Shown: piece after piece, positions 33,700-45,640 of the stretch | Position numbering within the stretch: the first letter of the stretch is position 1 | Layout: each line of letters opens with the position of its first letter | Assembly (NCBI RefSeq): GCF_018446385.1 | Contig: NW_024589871.1 | Span: forward strand, 124,001-188,000 | DNA from: Zingiber officinale | Taxonomy: Eukaryota; Streptophyta; Magnoliopsida; Zingiberales; Zingiberaceae | Direction of reading: 5' to 3' | DNA length: 64,000 nucleotides | Program-made: the position numbers and the translations under genes | The notes under the pieces: model-generated | Databases searched by the model: none | Told to the model about the DNA's origin: nothing | Seen by the model: only the letters and a program-made list of their open reading frames with translations

Positions 33700-35010
33700 T
33701 AGGTTTTTCCTGTCCAATCTCACTCAGATACCACTTGTAGGATCGTAGAAATCATGTCATTTTAAAAACTCTTTCTTTTTCAGCTTTTAAAATTGAGTGC
33801 ATAGCAGAATAAACTAAGTATAAAAGAGAAAAATAGAGCACGATTGATTTTTTACTTGGTTTGGAGCTTTCGGTGACTCGTACTCCAAGATCTAGGCCCT
33901 TTGGATCTATCAATAGGTAATCCACTAACAAATTGTAAAATCAGATACAAAGTACGAGGAAAATGTAATACCTTACACTTTCTTTTTGCAAGTATGTAAA
34001 GTAAGCACAATAAAAAGTAGTTACCAACATGAAGATGTCGAAATGGATGTGCTTGTGTGTTGGTGTCGATTTGCCGACAGTGGTTGGACATGGTTGAGTA
34101 GTACTAAAGCAGTATCACGAAGATGGAGCAGCTAGACAGTCAAGAATAAGTATTTAAAAGTTGTCTTTTGAAAGCTGTTGGTGCCTCTAATGCCTCAGGG
34201 CACCTCCAATAGTGCTTTATCTAATCCAAAGATTGTGGTCTTTATCCGCACGAGGGTGCCTCTATCAACTCTGAGGAGCCTCCAATGCGCTCCGAGGCGC
34301 ATCCAATGCGCTCGGAGGTGCCTCCCCGCAACGTAACTCTATCATCAAATTTTCTCTGTGCAAGTGCACCTCTATTCATCTCCGAGGTGCCTCCCTAACT
34401 CCGTGCATGATTTTTTGCACTTAACTCCGGTAATTATATGTTAGTCTAATAACACAAATAACCTGCAAAATAGAGTTAGCACAATAAGATAAAATTATTA
34501 ATTAGATCTTGTTTTACTAAGACCAAGATCTAGCCTTGGTCTCAACTTAGACTTTTAAAATGGATCTAAGTTGGACAAACATCTACGGTCTCACTGGGAC
34601 TCATCCTCACTGAATCTCTCTTCTCTAGTGCTTACTATTGTAGACTTACTCAACTCTTGACCTCTAATGCTTACCTTACTTACTATTGTAAACTTACTCA
34701 ACTCTTGACCCACCAGGTCTTCATGCCAAATGCTCCATCTGGACTTCATTTAGTTGTTAGGTCTGGTGAATCCAGCTAGATTTTTTGCCAGATATCATCC
34801 TATCTAATCTTCCTGTGCCAGTTATTAAGTCCTCTAGACTTAACTGGATTTCAGCCTGGTGTCAGGTCCCATCAAGTCTTTTGATCATGCAAACTTGGTA
34901 AACAGGTTAAAAAAACACAAATAGCTTTAAACTATTTGTTATTCATCAAAATCTGAGTTTGACTTATTGGTGCTAATTGCACCAATATTCTTGGCTACCG
35001 AAATTGGAGT
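33700..35010. other. LTR-type non-coding debris
   Basis: No gene. Short internal repeats such as CTCCAATGCGCTCGGAGGTG (34280-34330) and ACTTACTCAACTCTTGACC (34636-34710) are typical of decayed LTR/leader sequences. The strand of the parent element is unknown. Confidence 0.35.
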
Positions 35011-35019
35011 GGTTCCTTC

Positions 35020-36110
35020 CCTCCATGGCGCTAATATAATTTTTTTCCCCTAACCTGAAGGGTATATGTATTCTTCCACCCACATGCATCTATAGCCACC
35101 ATATCACACCAAGCACTAGCAAAATATTTGCCAATTGAAAAAGACACAAGGCATCATCGATCTATAGTTATTTCACGGTCTTTATTCATCCAAGATAACT
35201 TGTATGGTTTAGGATAACAGTCCATTTTTAGCTATAATTTTTGAACGACATCAGCGGAGATTACATTCTCACAACTGCCGTCGATGATTATTTTACAGAC
35301 TTTATTGGCGATGGTACGAGTAGTATGAAAAATACTGATTCTCAATTAATTTTCCTTCAAATCACACTTAGGAGTCAGCAGACTCTTACAAGCAACCAAT
35401 ATCTCTTGGCCATCACCATAAATCACCTCATCAGACGCATTAGATTATGGGTTGCCAATTGCTTCAGTCTCTTTTTCCATGTCTTCCTCGATCAACAGAT
35501 TTTTGCTTTTCTAATAAGCAGGAGCAGATTTTCTGCATCGGTTAGCCATATGTCCCTATTCGCAACAACGATGACATGTGATAGGAGCATTAGGATTAAC
35601 CTGTGAAGGTTACTGTGGTATAGAGTGTGAGTCTTGAGGATGAAATGATCGATTGTTTTGGTTGCCCTTCATCACTGAGTTCTGGTTCTATTATTTTTCA
35701 ACAACTAGTGCGCGCTGGTAGATTTCAGACACTGTCAAAAATGAATGAAAGCTGAGTGCATTTTATAGGGGCTGACACAATCCCCCTAAGTATCGTGCGA
35801 TCCTTTGCTCCTCTGTCTCAGATAGGTCATTTCAAGCGATCAGTTGGTGGAACTCTTCCATATAATCGTCGACCAATCTTGCGCCCTATCGCAATGAGTG
35901 CAGCCACAAAAACATAATTTGGATGTAGCCACAAGGTAGAAAGTGACCCTTCAACTTCTTCATCTTCTCCCAATCATTTATTTTGAACTTGCCCTGTCTG
36001 TCCATGAACGCCGCATCTATTTCCACCATGCTTATACTCGCCCCTTGAGTCTGATGACAATCAGCTTCACCTTCATCCAATTTGGAACCTACTTATATTC
36101 AAAGATTCAT
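35020..36110 (-). pseudogene. Ty3/gypsy gag-protease remnant
   Basis: Read on the minus strand from 36080: a Gag-type segment with INDWEKMKKLKGHFLPCGY and a following LARLxxDYxEEFHQLIA-like stretch after a frameshift. Then comes NDLSETEEQRIARYLGGL, and a zinc-knuckle piece (C-H-R-C ... GHMANRC, with one stop inside, near 35530-35575). At 35240-35400 there are traces of an aspartic-protease region. Several stops and frameshifts are present. It resembles the gag of chromovirus-like plant gypsy elements. No LTR can be paired with it. Confidence 0.65.
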
Positions 36111-36319
36111 TCCATTTCATTAGGTCCTGGGTCGAAACTTGATGGCGTGGCTGGTATAGTCACCCGTGACTTATCTCTTCCGTGTTGGCTTAGGGACGGA
36201 TTAGTGGAGACTATGGAGGGTGAGAGAATCACCTTTTTTGCCACATCAAATACATCCAATTCAATTTGACAATGTGTATATATATACAAACACGTTGTCA
36301 CACATTAATATTTTTGCCC

Positions 36320-36500
36320 CCGAGACAAGGTGTCATGATGAGGCCATCCAATAATAGACTAGGCATCTAGAGTTCGAAACTCAGCTACGACGTATTATAG
36401 AGAATTTTCTCCCTAATGGGTAGTGTACTCGAGAACGTTGACTGTCAGGATAGACTTCCATGTGCATTTTTTGATTTACTCAGATGGTCCGTAAAAAACT
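36320..36500 (+). mobile_element. SINE-like sequence
   Basis: A B-box-like AGTTCGAAACTC lies at 36370-36381, with a plausible A-box (TGTCATGATGAGGCC) about 35 bases before it. The following sequence (TAGTGTACTCGAGAACG, ATGGTCCG) is in the style of plant tRNA-derived SINEs. No clear target duplicates were found. Confidence 0.3.
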
Positions 36501-36599
36501 TCTATAGAATCAGACCGACCAGTTTAAAATTAATCGTCGGATACATGGTGTCAACATACGCTATCAACTTTGGAATGCCAGACAATTATTTTAAGAAAA

Positions 36600-37834
36600 T
36601 AAATAATAATAATAATTGATAGACCTCTTATTCTATTATTCTATAGTTAATTTGTTTTAGTAATAATTGATAGACCTATCAGACAAGTTTAAACCTTTCA
36701 TTTCTAGTCCACAAATGTAATCAACATTTTATCAATCATATTGCAATGCATTTGGTTAAATAACAGAAAATTCATTTTTTTTGCGCGGTGAGCGTATTAC
36801 TTTTATAAAAACAAGTCTTCTTGGGATGGGAGCTTCATTCTAAGATATTTTTCCATTTCTTTTCTCATGTCATTGTTTTTATTTTAGTGGGTTAGGCAAT
36901 TAAATTTGAACTGCACGTACGTATGTTCTTCTCTTCTATATGCTCACCTACTGTCGTGTTTGTTTTCATCTGGTGATATCAGAGGTAGTGGCTTCGGTTT
37001 ACACAAGATAGTAGATGCGTTGACTACTTCAAGAGATAGATGGTAGCCTCCATTGTCTGCCTTTTCAAGTTGATCCTACTAAAAAATATTAATCACGAGT
37101 AAAAATGACGCTCTTGCATACTGTATCAAAATTAAAATGCTGATCATCCCCAGCACACAGTTTGTGATTATGTCATGATATAAGATCTCTCAAATAGGCC
37201 TACCATTTAGTAATAATAACAAATTGGTTGTGTTTGATCATAGAAAATTAAGGACAATTTATAAGTTTTTTTGTTGTAGGAATACTAAAACAACACTAAA
37301 TTGAAACAATAAACTATCCAATATTGTACCTTCACTAATCAATTGTTCTTTTATATGCTATGCATTGACATAGATATAGCCGATGGAATAAGACTTTATT
37401 GTTGTTATTGTATTGACACAAATATGACTCCATATACAATTAACAGACGCACATTAATTGTAAACATTATTCTGATCTTATGAATCAAAATTTCATTAAT
37501 TATATTGTAGCAGCAACCTCTTAATCTTAAGAACATTGGTGCAGGATTACAACACAGAAATGATTTGAATATGGAATATAATGCCAGCATTTAACAAGGC
37601 TAATGTCTTTATATAGCTATTGCTACTCAAACTCTGGAATATAATTCTGCTACCAGTGAAAATGTATGAAAAGCTTCAACAATTTATCATATACATGATG
37701 CAGCTGGGTACTATATATAATCTTCAACCGCCTCTACAATCAAGTAGACAGTACTCCAAGTAGAAACCTACAAGGTTATGATATATAACATGCTTTTGGC
37801 TAACTTGGTACGTTTCTGATGCAGCTTGCAATAG
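36600..37834. other. AT-rich intergenic DNA downstream of the WOX gene
   Basis: Nothing recognisable beyond short direct repeats (AATAATTGATAGACCT near 36610 and 36662). It should contain the WOX 3' UTR at its right end. Confidence 0.4.
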
Positions 37835-39035
37835 TCAAGTAGATGAAGAAACCTGAAATATAGTAGTATATATAAAGATTGTTTCAGAGCGAAAACCAAT
37901 TACGAGTGATCATAGTTTTAATTAATGCAATAATTAATGAAGAAGAGATATCCGACCAAGAAGTAGCTTTCACCCATTTTCAAGCTCTGCATTAGGAATC
38001 CATACTCATTGAGTGGAACAACTTCTCCAGAGGAATGGACAAGCATCGCATTATAACCAAACATTGATCTCATGTCGAACGTCCCCCTTGGCACCTCCGA
38101 GAGGATTCCATTGATGAAGACTGTGATTGTTCCTACAGCAATTGGTGGAGTTAATTGATAGCATTCGTACTAATACACTGGAAGAAAAGTTGCATGAAAT
38201 ATTAGTCCTGCCAACACATACTCAATACTTGAGATTGAAGTGGAGTCGTTCACTTTTGACATATCTAACTCATGTTTGAGTAATTAATTATAAAATTAAA
38301 GGTAGAATGAATTAAAGCATTGGAGCTAGCTGTAGAAAATCTTGCACCCAATATTAGCTTGAATTTAATATCAAATCTAATGAATAAACAGGGGGAAATG
38401 GAAGCATATGTTATATTACATCAAAAGAGAGAATCTAGCAAGCAAATCGACTAAATTCTTCACATAAAACATGCTCTGTTCAATGACTGACCGGAAGGTT
38501 GATGTTGCAACTGGGGTGCCGCGCCAGAAGAGCGCTCAAAGGGATTCATATCCTGAGTTCTTCTCTGAGAGAATCCCATGTGGCTAGAGATCGATAAAAG
38601 ATCACCTCCCGACGATGACGATGAAGAAGAAGAAGAAGAAGGTGCATAAGGAAAGAAGCCCACAGAAGAGGAAGCGAAAGTATCATTCACAGCCGTGGCA
38701 GTCGAGGCCGAGAAGGAGGAGGAGGAGATTACATGCTGATCCTGTGAAGTTGCAACTGCGGCCGCGAGGCCAGCCTGCAGCTGCCGCTGTCGGCGGCGTG
38801 ACCGCGACCGGCGGTTCTGGAACCAGTAGAAGACGTTAGCGTCGCCCACCGCGCCAAACTTCTCCAGGAGGCTGCGGATCCTCGCCGTCTCCTCCTTGGG
38901 CGGGTTGACCATGCCGCTGTTGAAGATGGACTCAAGAATCAGTATCTGCTCCGGCTTTGGCGTCCACCGGGAGCGGACGGCCGGCTCGAGGACCACTTGC
39001 TCCTCCTTCTTGTCATTTGGGGGTTGGTCTCCCAT
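37835..39035 (-). CDS. WOX11: WUSCHEL-related homeobox transcription factor, WOX11/12 type
   Basis: Exon 1 (39035-38492) starts [12 protein letters not shown] and carries the homeodomain at residues ~20-85: [27 protein letters not shown] and [18 protein letters not shown]. The [11 protein letters not shown]...[16 protein letters not shown] form is diagnostic of the WOX11/12 clade. A serine run (TCT/TCA/TCG, ~10 residues) follows. Donor TTCCG|GTCAGT joins acceptor GCTGTAG|GAACA (38132), giving ...[13 protein letters not shown] and a C-terminal domain [15 protein letters not shown]...[15 protein letters not shown]. If exon 2 reads on, the stop is at 37918 (252 aa). A third exon (donor TTCTTG|GTCGG at 37957, acceptor TTTCAG|GTTTC at 37852) gives ...SYFLVSSST and a stop at 37835 (245 aa). 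A single-exon reading to 38460 would lose the conserved C terminus and is less likely. The family drives crown and adventitious root initiation downstream of auxin. The symbol is by clade, not by orthology test. Confidence 0.85.
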
Positions 39036-40780
39036 GATTGCCTATCAATTAGAGGAAAGATATCCTTGAATCAAACAACATGGGGATAAATAAGGCAGTA
39101 TAAATATGAAAAAATAAAAATAAAAAACTTATATATCCCCTGCTCCTTGTGGGGCAATATATATAATGACTGAAGTAAATGCAGGTGATGTTTGATATCT
39201 GAGATGAATGAATTAGCATGCAATAACAAAAATTAAGGAGATGAAATGGGGGAAGAAGCATCCAAGTCGATGGTCAAGAAAAGAACGACACAGCTAGCTA
39301 TATAATAGGATATTAGGGCTGACGTACAAGTCGGGGGACATGAAAAGAAAAGAAAAGAGAGGAAAGGAAGGTAAAATACAAAGCATGAACACATGGAGCT
39401 GGGGGGAGAGGGTTGGCGGCCAGTTCTCCTCACACTCACATGCATGCATGCACAAGCCGACGTCGCGGAGAGGGTTGGTGATTAATCCTCTCCCTTCTTT
39501 CAATTTTTTTGATTTTGATCCCATTTTAGATACAATCATATTAAAATGGGTAATTAGGAAAATATAGGTTAAGCCTTAATTGCTTTGTTCGATGGTTGCC
39601 ACTTGCCAGAGTGAGAAGAGATGGGTACAAGGTTGTGATTAATTGATGGTAACGTTGTTGCTAATAATTACGATCGGTTGGTGTGCTTTCAAGAGCATTG
39701 AACCTTTCCAATTTAGAATTAAATCCAAAGGCCCAATCTCTTGAATTATTCTGAGCTAAGTCCGAACTGAGTCCAATTATACTGAATCACTATAATCTAG
39801 GATTAATTATTCTGCGTTGATCAGTCTGAGTTGAGTCATTTCAAGCTGAGTCAGAGATGAGTCATTTTAAGCTCTCTTGTCCAAGCTCCTAAGTTCTCAA
39901 ACGTACTCTTGACAATTGTCCATGTGGTCTTTCTCAAATGTGACCCCTCCGACTTGATCATGGTCGGTAGCTAGATCAATATATATAGTTCTCAGGCCAT
40001 AGTAAGTTATAATTGTGCATGATCTCTTACAGTTATAGGTCTTACTTAGATATGACATCCCGCCTAACTACCACATCATCCCAAATCATACTTGGATATG
40101 GCCCCTTGCACTTTTAAAGAGACTTTACTAGACAACCAATATAAAAAGTCTAGGCATATTCTCAGCAAGCATTATAAAACTGGATTCCAGAACCAATTAG
40201 AGTTTAGCAGGTGCAAGAAGACAAATTACTGGTGATGGTGATGGTGATGGTAATTGATATCTTGAACAGTTGAACCTCTCCCCGTAAAATCCAATGTACT
40301 ACTGCATCATGAATGGAGGCAGTGGAATCTGCCTAACCCTTGATTTAGCCCTTAACAAACGCAATTTATGTCTACCTCCTATGCTATCTATCATATAATC
40401 AAACCACATTCGCAATCATATATGACCTCTGATAGATAATTTGCATATATCGAATATTTGTTCCTGCAGGTCGATCAAAAAGTCAGGCTTGTGGCTTTGT
40501 CCATTTCCTCCTGTTCGTTTCTATCATTCCACCAGCTGATTATTGCCTGTCTGCATGCCTCGATGTGCCATAAGTATAATATCTGTCACGTGTAATTTCA
40601 CTTTTAATCCGTGTTACGTTCTAAACTGAACTCTCACGGCCCTGGCTTGTTGCCTAGTGCTGAAAAGATAGGAGTTGGTGGGTGCACTGAATTTAAAAGA
40701 AAGAAAAAACTTACATTTTCAAAAACATGCAGATGATAGGAATCTGAGTTAGATGAAAATCGGATGAGCTGTTGTTGGAG
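39036..40780. other. Upstream region of the WOX gene
   Basis: No gene. It is AT-rich with a TGCATGCATGCA palindromic tract (39441-39452, RY-type motif) and a GGTGATGGTGATGGTGATGG run (40231-40250). GAGTCATTT/AAGCTGAGTCA words repeat at 39780-39890. It may hold WOX promoter elements; none is claimed. Confidence 0.35.
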
Positions 40781-40789
40781 GATGACTGA

Positions 40790-41805
40790 GACATTATTCT
40801 TATATCCACCTCTAAGAATGGACCCTCATGTGGTGTTGACGGACGACGATAACTGAGCTGGCGGTACTTGAGCTTTGCGCACACTCAAACAAGCACACGG
40901 AACGTTAGAGACCAGAAATCAGGAAAAAAAGTCTTCGGAAGAGGCTCTTTGACGCTCAAGTCAGGTACTTTTTCCTCAGAAGAACAGTGTACGAAAGAGA
41001 AAGAAAAATAGAAGGCAAGTGCAAATGTGCGAGAGAGCATACCTGCGCAAGGGAGAGGACCTCTCTTTTTATATAACAGTGCGTACCTTTTGGAGCCTGA
41101 CTGATGTTAGAGAATGTCGGGTGTCAGGATTTGTCGAGTGATGGAGGACACATGACATCCTCTTGTAGACTGAAGAAAGGTTCCATTTGCAGATGACCGC
41201 AGACCGTTGGGATATTCCTTGACATTTCGCAGTTATTCTCTGACAGACAGTTACAATTCCTTGACTTTGTTGTCGTGTAGCACCTTCTGTACTGACCTTC
41301 TGACCCGACCGGGCATGAATAGGGAAGCTCAGGCCGATATGTCGGGTATAACACCTGCCCCAAATCTTGAGGGGCCAAGAGCTGTGGTAAGATCGTCCAA
41401 GAGTCGACTGGAAGTTGACTGACCGAGATTTAGCTCACTGAGAGAACTAGGTTTGGATGTAACCGAGCGGAGAACCTGACCAATCAAATCCAAGTCAGAT
41501 AGTACCCCGACCCCCCAATGTCTTAGACTAGGGTGTCTCAGATCTAGAGTCCTGGTTTGTGAGAACTCGACCGAGAACCATGTCGCGGAAGTCGTCACAC
41601 AGTTCAACTTCTTCTTTCCCTAACTGTTGACTGTTATGCCCCCTTGACTTCTGACTGCCACGTTTCCTTGATTTCTGATTGTTACGTCCCTTTGACTTCT
41701 GACTGTCACGCCCCATTGACTTTTGACTGTCACGTCCCCTTAACTTTTGATTATCATGTCTCCTTAACTTCTAACTGTCATGTCTCCTAACTTTTAATTA
41801 TCATG
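40790..41805 (-). repeat. LTR-like remnant related to the gypsy LTR family
   Basis: On the minus strand a TATA box (TTATATAAAAAG, near 41065-41080) is followed by GTATGCTCTC...GTACCTGACTTGAGCGTC. This parallels the TATA-GTACGCATTCT-CCTGACTTGAGCGTC order of the LTRs at 4307 and 10191. It lacks recognisable ends and target duplicates, and its U3 side contains the 24-bp minisatellite. Confidence 0.45.
41628..41800 (+). repeat. 24-bp minisatellite, about 7 units
   Basis: Units of the type TGACTGTCACGTCCCCTTGA CTTC follow each other with 2-6 differences each, decaying toward 41800. Confidence 0.85.
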
Positions 41806-41833
41806 ATTTTATCGGATCTCATTATTATATACC

Positions 41834-41835
<2 letters not shown>

Positions 41836-41872
<37 letters not shown>

Positions 41873-42387
41873 GTGTATATATATATATAAATTTGTTATC
41901 CTGCGCGACGCCACAGTGCGCGATTGTGCGCGCCGCGCAGGATAACAATTGTTTTTATTTTTATTTTTATTTTTTTTTAATTTATGAATTAAAAAAATAA
42001 TTGAAAAAAATATAAAATAAAATATTTTTTTAAGAGTTTATTTTTAGGGTTCAGGCTTTGGTTGTAGTATTAAAGTTATTTTTTTTTTAGATTTTACCTC
42101 TGGGGTTTAGGCTTCCCAATTAGGTTATCGTGTTTAGTTTTAAAAAAAAAATTAAAATAAAATTAATTTAAGCATTTATTGAGTATTGTAATATGTTAAG
42201 GGGATATATTAAGGTATTAAAAATTTATATAAGGAAATGTTTAATTTTTTAATTGATTTTTTAAATTTAAAATATTAAAAAAAATAAAAAATAAAAAAAA
42301 ACTGATCACAGACTGATCAGGACATATCCTGATCGGTCTGGGAAATACGTCGTGCACAATCACACATCTTAAGTCCCGCAGAATATC

Positions 42388-42438
<51 letters not shown>
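41836..42438. mobile_element. Fold-back (Micron-like) element flanked by (TA)n tracts
   Basis: (TA)n runs lie at 41836-41870 (with ATACCGTG breaks to 41889) and 42391-42438. The ~500-bp core between them has inverted ends. At the left are CTGCGCGAC...GCGATTGTGCGCG and then a T-rich stretch. At the right, inverted, are CTGCGGGAC...GTGATTGTGCACG and then a T-rich stretch. A 15-bp perfect hairpin stem (TTGTTATCCTGCGCG, arms 41893-41907 and 41934-41948) lies in the left end. A 14-bp stem with a 4-base loop (arms 42309-42322 and 42327-42340) lies in the right half. No coding. A MITE sitting inside (TA)n resembles the rice Micron family in behaviour; relationship by sequence is not claimed. Confidence 0.55.
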
Positions 42439-42440
<2 letters not shown>

Positions 42441-42479
42441 GTGCGTGTGATCGTGCTCGCTCGGTCACCTGTTCTGAAA

Positions 42480-43585
42480 ATCCAATTGCGTCTTTTTAGA
42501 AAATGGCAAAAAAAACAGTAAATGCAATAGAGTAAAATGCCGACTTTATGATCAGAAAGTAATATTCCTTGCCACTTTTCTCATTGTCGGGTTGTGTGCG
42601 CTTACGTGACATGATCATAATTGTACGGCTTTTGGTTGGCTGTCGGATGGGGTTACTCCACTAATTCTTCTGCTAGCTGAAATCATAAAGTAACTTGTTT
42701 AGCTTTAAAGCTTTCGACTGCAATCTGATCATCCTAATTAACACTAACAACACACTGCTCTTTGGAGAGTGAGAGTGCAAAAATATCACTAATCACTGTG
42801 CTCTTTTGTTTTTGTTTTTCTTTCTGTTCACAATATTATCAACGTAGATAAGTTAAAGATAGGAATGGAATTAGCTAGGGAGCATCGATTTTTTTTTAAA
42901 TATATATGTATAAAAACATTAGGAAGACAACCATGTTCTAGAAAAGGCAGCTTGGTCGATGTGTATGAACAAGTGTCCTGTCGATCACATATATAGATTA
43001 ATGTATACAATGCAAAAATACATGCATATCTTTGTGCTGCCTGCTGCTGCTGCAGCAGCAGGATCTCAAGGTCTCTTTGTCATGCCGCTATTTCTATAGC
43101 CCTCTTTTCACAAACAGATACAGCTAATGAACAATTGTAGCAATTGATTAATTAAAATATCATCTAATTAACGATAAATCCTTACATCTATTTAGGTAAA
43201 AATATTTGATGCCATGAATTCATGCTAAATAAATATTCATGTACCCTTCTTAACCTATTTATATTATCTTTTAATGTTGTCATATAGTATCATTAAGTAA
43301 TTTTAACTAAAAGTAGCTGGCACTTCTAAAGACCTAAGATTTGTGTCACATCTATTTATATATTTTCTTTAAAAAAATTTAAATCCTATATAATCATCAA
43401 AAGCTTTTGATTAGAAGTGCGTTTAAATTAGTAGTAAAATAAAATCACATCAATTAACTTTGAAGGTAAAGGATTAATGAAGTAAATTGGCAAAAGATAT
43501 ATTTTAGAAAATAAGTGTGTATTTTGGTAAATTTCAAAATATCATAACATTATTCATTTTGAATTATAAAGATTGTATTAAAATA
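42480..43585. other. AT-rich non-coding stretch
   Basis: No gene. It contains a CTGCTGCTGCTGCAGCAGCAG palindromic triplet tract near 43040-43061, which could form a hairpin. Confidence 0.4.
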
Positions 43586-43589
43586 TTTA

Positions 43590-43790
43590 CAATCATGTAT
43601 TTAATAGTATTGGAACAAAACAAGCTGAGAGAGTCTCTCCTTATGCATTTATTCATATTTTCAATGTATATGAATCAATATAAATCAATCAACATAATTT
43701 GAAACTCTCAATGTAGGATTAAGGTCTCATTCACAATTAAACTTTTATCCTCTTCCACCTCTTCTGCATTAATTGACACCTATTCAACAA
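43590..43790 (-). repeat. Ty1/copia LTR fragment
   Basis: The minus strand shows GAATGAGACCTTAATCCTAC, ATTGAGAGTTTCAAATT and ...GGAGAGACTCTCTCAGCTTG. It parallels 52780-52944, which lies next to copia pol. Only the LTR piece is present. Confidence 0.45.
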
Positions 43791-43844
43791 ATAGCGGTTT
43801 CTTTTCCATGTTCAACAGAACGCAAAAAACAGAGGCATGATTTC

Positions 43845-44187
43845 TCACTGATGTGGGGCATGAAATTCAAAGCAGTCTAAATGTGGAATGCAACTGGTTC
43901 CATGCACACCGACGACCAAGGCCTGCTTATTCGTCTCAATCAAGCCACTGCTTTGGATCTTGTACCCATTTTTCTCCACCAAGAACATGCAAGCAGGCAC
44001 TCCCTCCAAAACAGCTGGTGTCCAAGGGCAAGGATGAACGCATTTGCCTAGCTGCCTTGAACAGCGAGAACTCCAATTCCTCAATTTGACTGATAAGACT
44101 CCGCCAGTCATGGAAGGTTGGAGCAACGCAACAGAACATAGCAGCACTGCTGCACTGCACCGCCCTTGCTATAGGCTTCGAATGCAT
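43845..44187 (-). pseudogene. Unrecognised coding fragment with a frameshift
   Basis: Two overlapping minus-strand frames look like one broken gene. The first (44187-43936) has AMFCCVAPTFHDWRSLISQI then EELEFSLFKAARQM and ends after GGEKWVQDPKQWLD. The other frame continues with NKQALVVGVHGTSCIPHLDC and FEFHAP to 43845. Amino-acid composition is protein-like and the GC content rises here. I do not recognise the family. There are no splice sites I would trust on either side. Confidence 0.35.
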
Positions 44188-44616
44188 ATGCGTCCGCCCA
44201 ACATTATAAACTGCCGATCCCTACAAAATTGAAGTGACAAATTGCATATAGTTTAAGCTTCAAGCCATGGACGTCACGTCCATTGTCTCCCCACTCGAAC
44301 GCTTGATGTAACCGGATCCCATGGCCTGCGTGTAAGTGCAAGAAACATTAATTCAACATGTTTCACTCTTACAATTTTTAAATGTATGATTGTTTATGCA
44401 TGACTCTAGTGGGGTGGGTGTGTCTATGTGAATATTACGAGCCTAGAAGTGTGTGGTAGCATAACATGTAATGTTGAGCGAGCACCCACCTTCTTTGTCG
44501 TTTAATAATAATATATAAAATTTTAATACGCTACACATCTAACTGTGCATATATATGCATTTTATGTTGATGGTTGATGTGGCGGAATCTTACAACCTCC
44601 ATGTGTCTAATGTGAT

Positions 44617-44960
44617 CAAAGTTAAGATGGGTCAAATGTGATCCAAAGAGACCAGACCTGACTCAAATGAGACTTGAGTTTGATCGAATCCACTCAATAC
44701 ATTCAGCCTCAAAAGTCATATTGATCTATCAGTCAAAGTTAAGGTGAGTCAAATGTGATCCAAAGGGACCAGACCTGACCCAAATGAGACTTGGGTTTGA
44801 TCGAATCCACTCAATACATTCAGCCTCAAAAGTCGCATTGATATATTAGTCAAAATCAAGGTGGGTCGAATGTGATCCAAAGGGACCAGACCTGACCCAA
44901 ATGAGACTTGGGTTTGATCGAATCCACTCCATACATTCATCCTAAAGATTCGAGTTTGAT
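44617..44960 (+). repeat. 117-bp tandem repeat, about 2.9 units
   Basis: Copies start at 44617, 44734 and 44851 (CAAAGTTAAGRTGRGTCAAA, later GTGATCCAAAGGGACCAGAC). The spacing is exactly 117 bp and copies 2 and 3 are closest. The third copy fades at about 44950. Confidence 0.92.
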
Positions 44961-44963
44961 CAA

Positions 44964-45640
44964 GGACAAGTCAACATTTCTGCCTCAGACCTTGGCATCA
45001 TTCATGTCTTGGTCTTAAATTTCGACATCCTCCCTGCATCAGTCTCATATCCTGACACCCTCCATGCTTTAGTCTTAGTCACTGACATCACCCCTATCCC
45101 CGCCTCAATCACTGATATCAGCCATGTCTCACTCTCAGATCTTGACATCATCCATCCCTTAGTCTCAGTCGTCGATATCATCCATGTTTAAGTCTCAGAC
45201 ACCCACACCATCCGTCCCTTGGCTTTAAGCATCAATGTCACTTGTGCCTTTGCCTCAAATCCCGACATCATCCATCTCTCGGATTTAGTGTCGACATCCC
45301 GACCCCCGCATCTCAGCCTTACTCAGTGACATCCTCCACGTCTCAGTATTAGACGATCCTGGCATCGCACCTGGTTCGGCCACAGTCACCGACATCCCTC
45401 ATGTTTATGTCTCAATCATTGACATCCTCCATACCTCAATATCATATCCCAATATCGTACTTGGCTCAGTCTCAGTCGCTAACATTATCCGAGCTATGAC
45501 CTCAGCCACCAACACCATCCCGAACTCGGCCTCAAACGCCAACACCATCCCGAACTTGGTCTCAACCACCGACTTTGTCCAGGACTCGCCCTCATAGCCT
45601 GGCATCCTCCTTGTCTCAACCTTAGTCGTCAATTTTTTCT
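44964..45640 (+). repeat. 30-bp minisatellite, about 22 units
   Basis: Units of the form GACATCATCCATGTCTCAGT CTCAGTCACT recur at 30-base spacing (for example starts at 44994, 45024, 45054, 45084). They drift in sequence but hold the GACATC...CTCAGTC frame. Because 30 is a multiple of three, short open frames appear on both strands; they are not genes. Confidence 0.88.

Noticed and set aside
41803..42000. 65-codon ORF (and 42468-42241 minus)
   Set aside because: Encoded mostly by (TA)n microsatellite giving IYIYIY peptides.
45009..45191. 60-codon plus-strand ORF
   Set aside because: It is translation of the 30-bp minisatellite; the frame stays open only because the unit length is a multiple of three.
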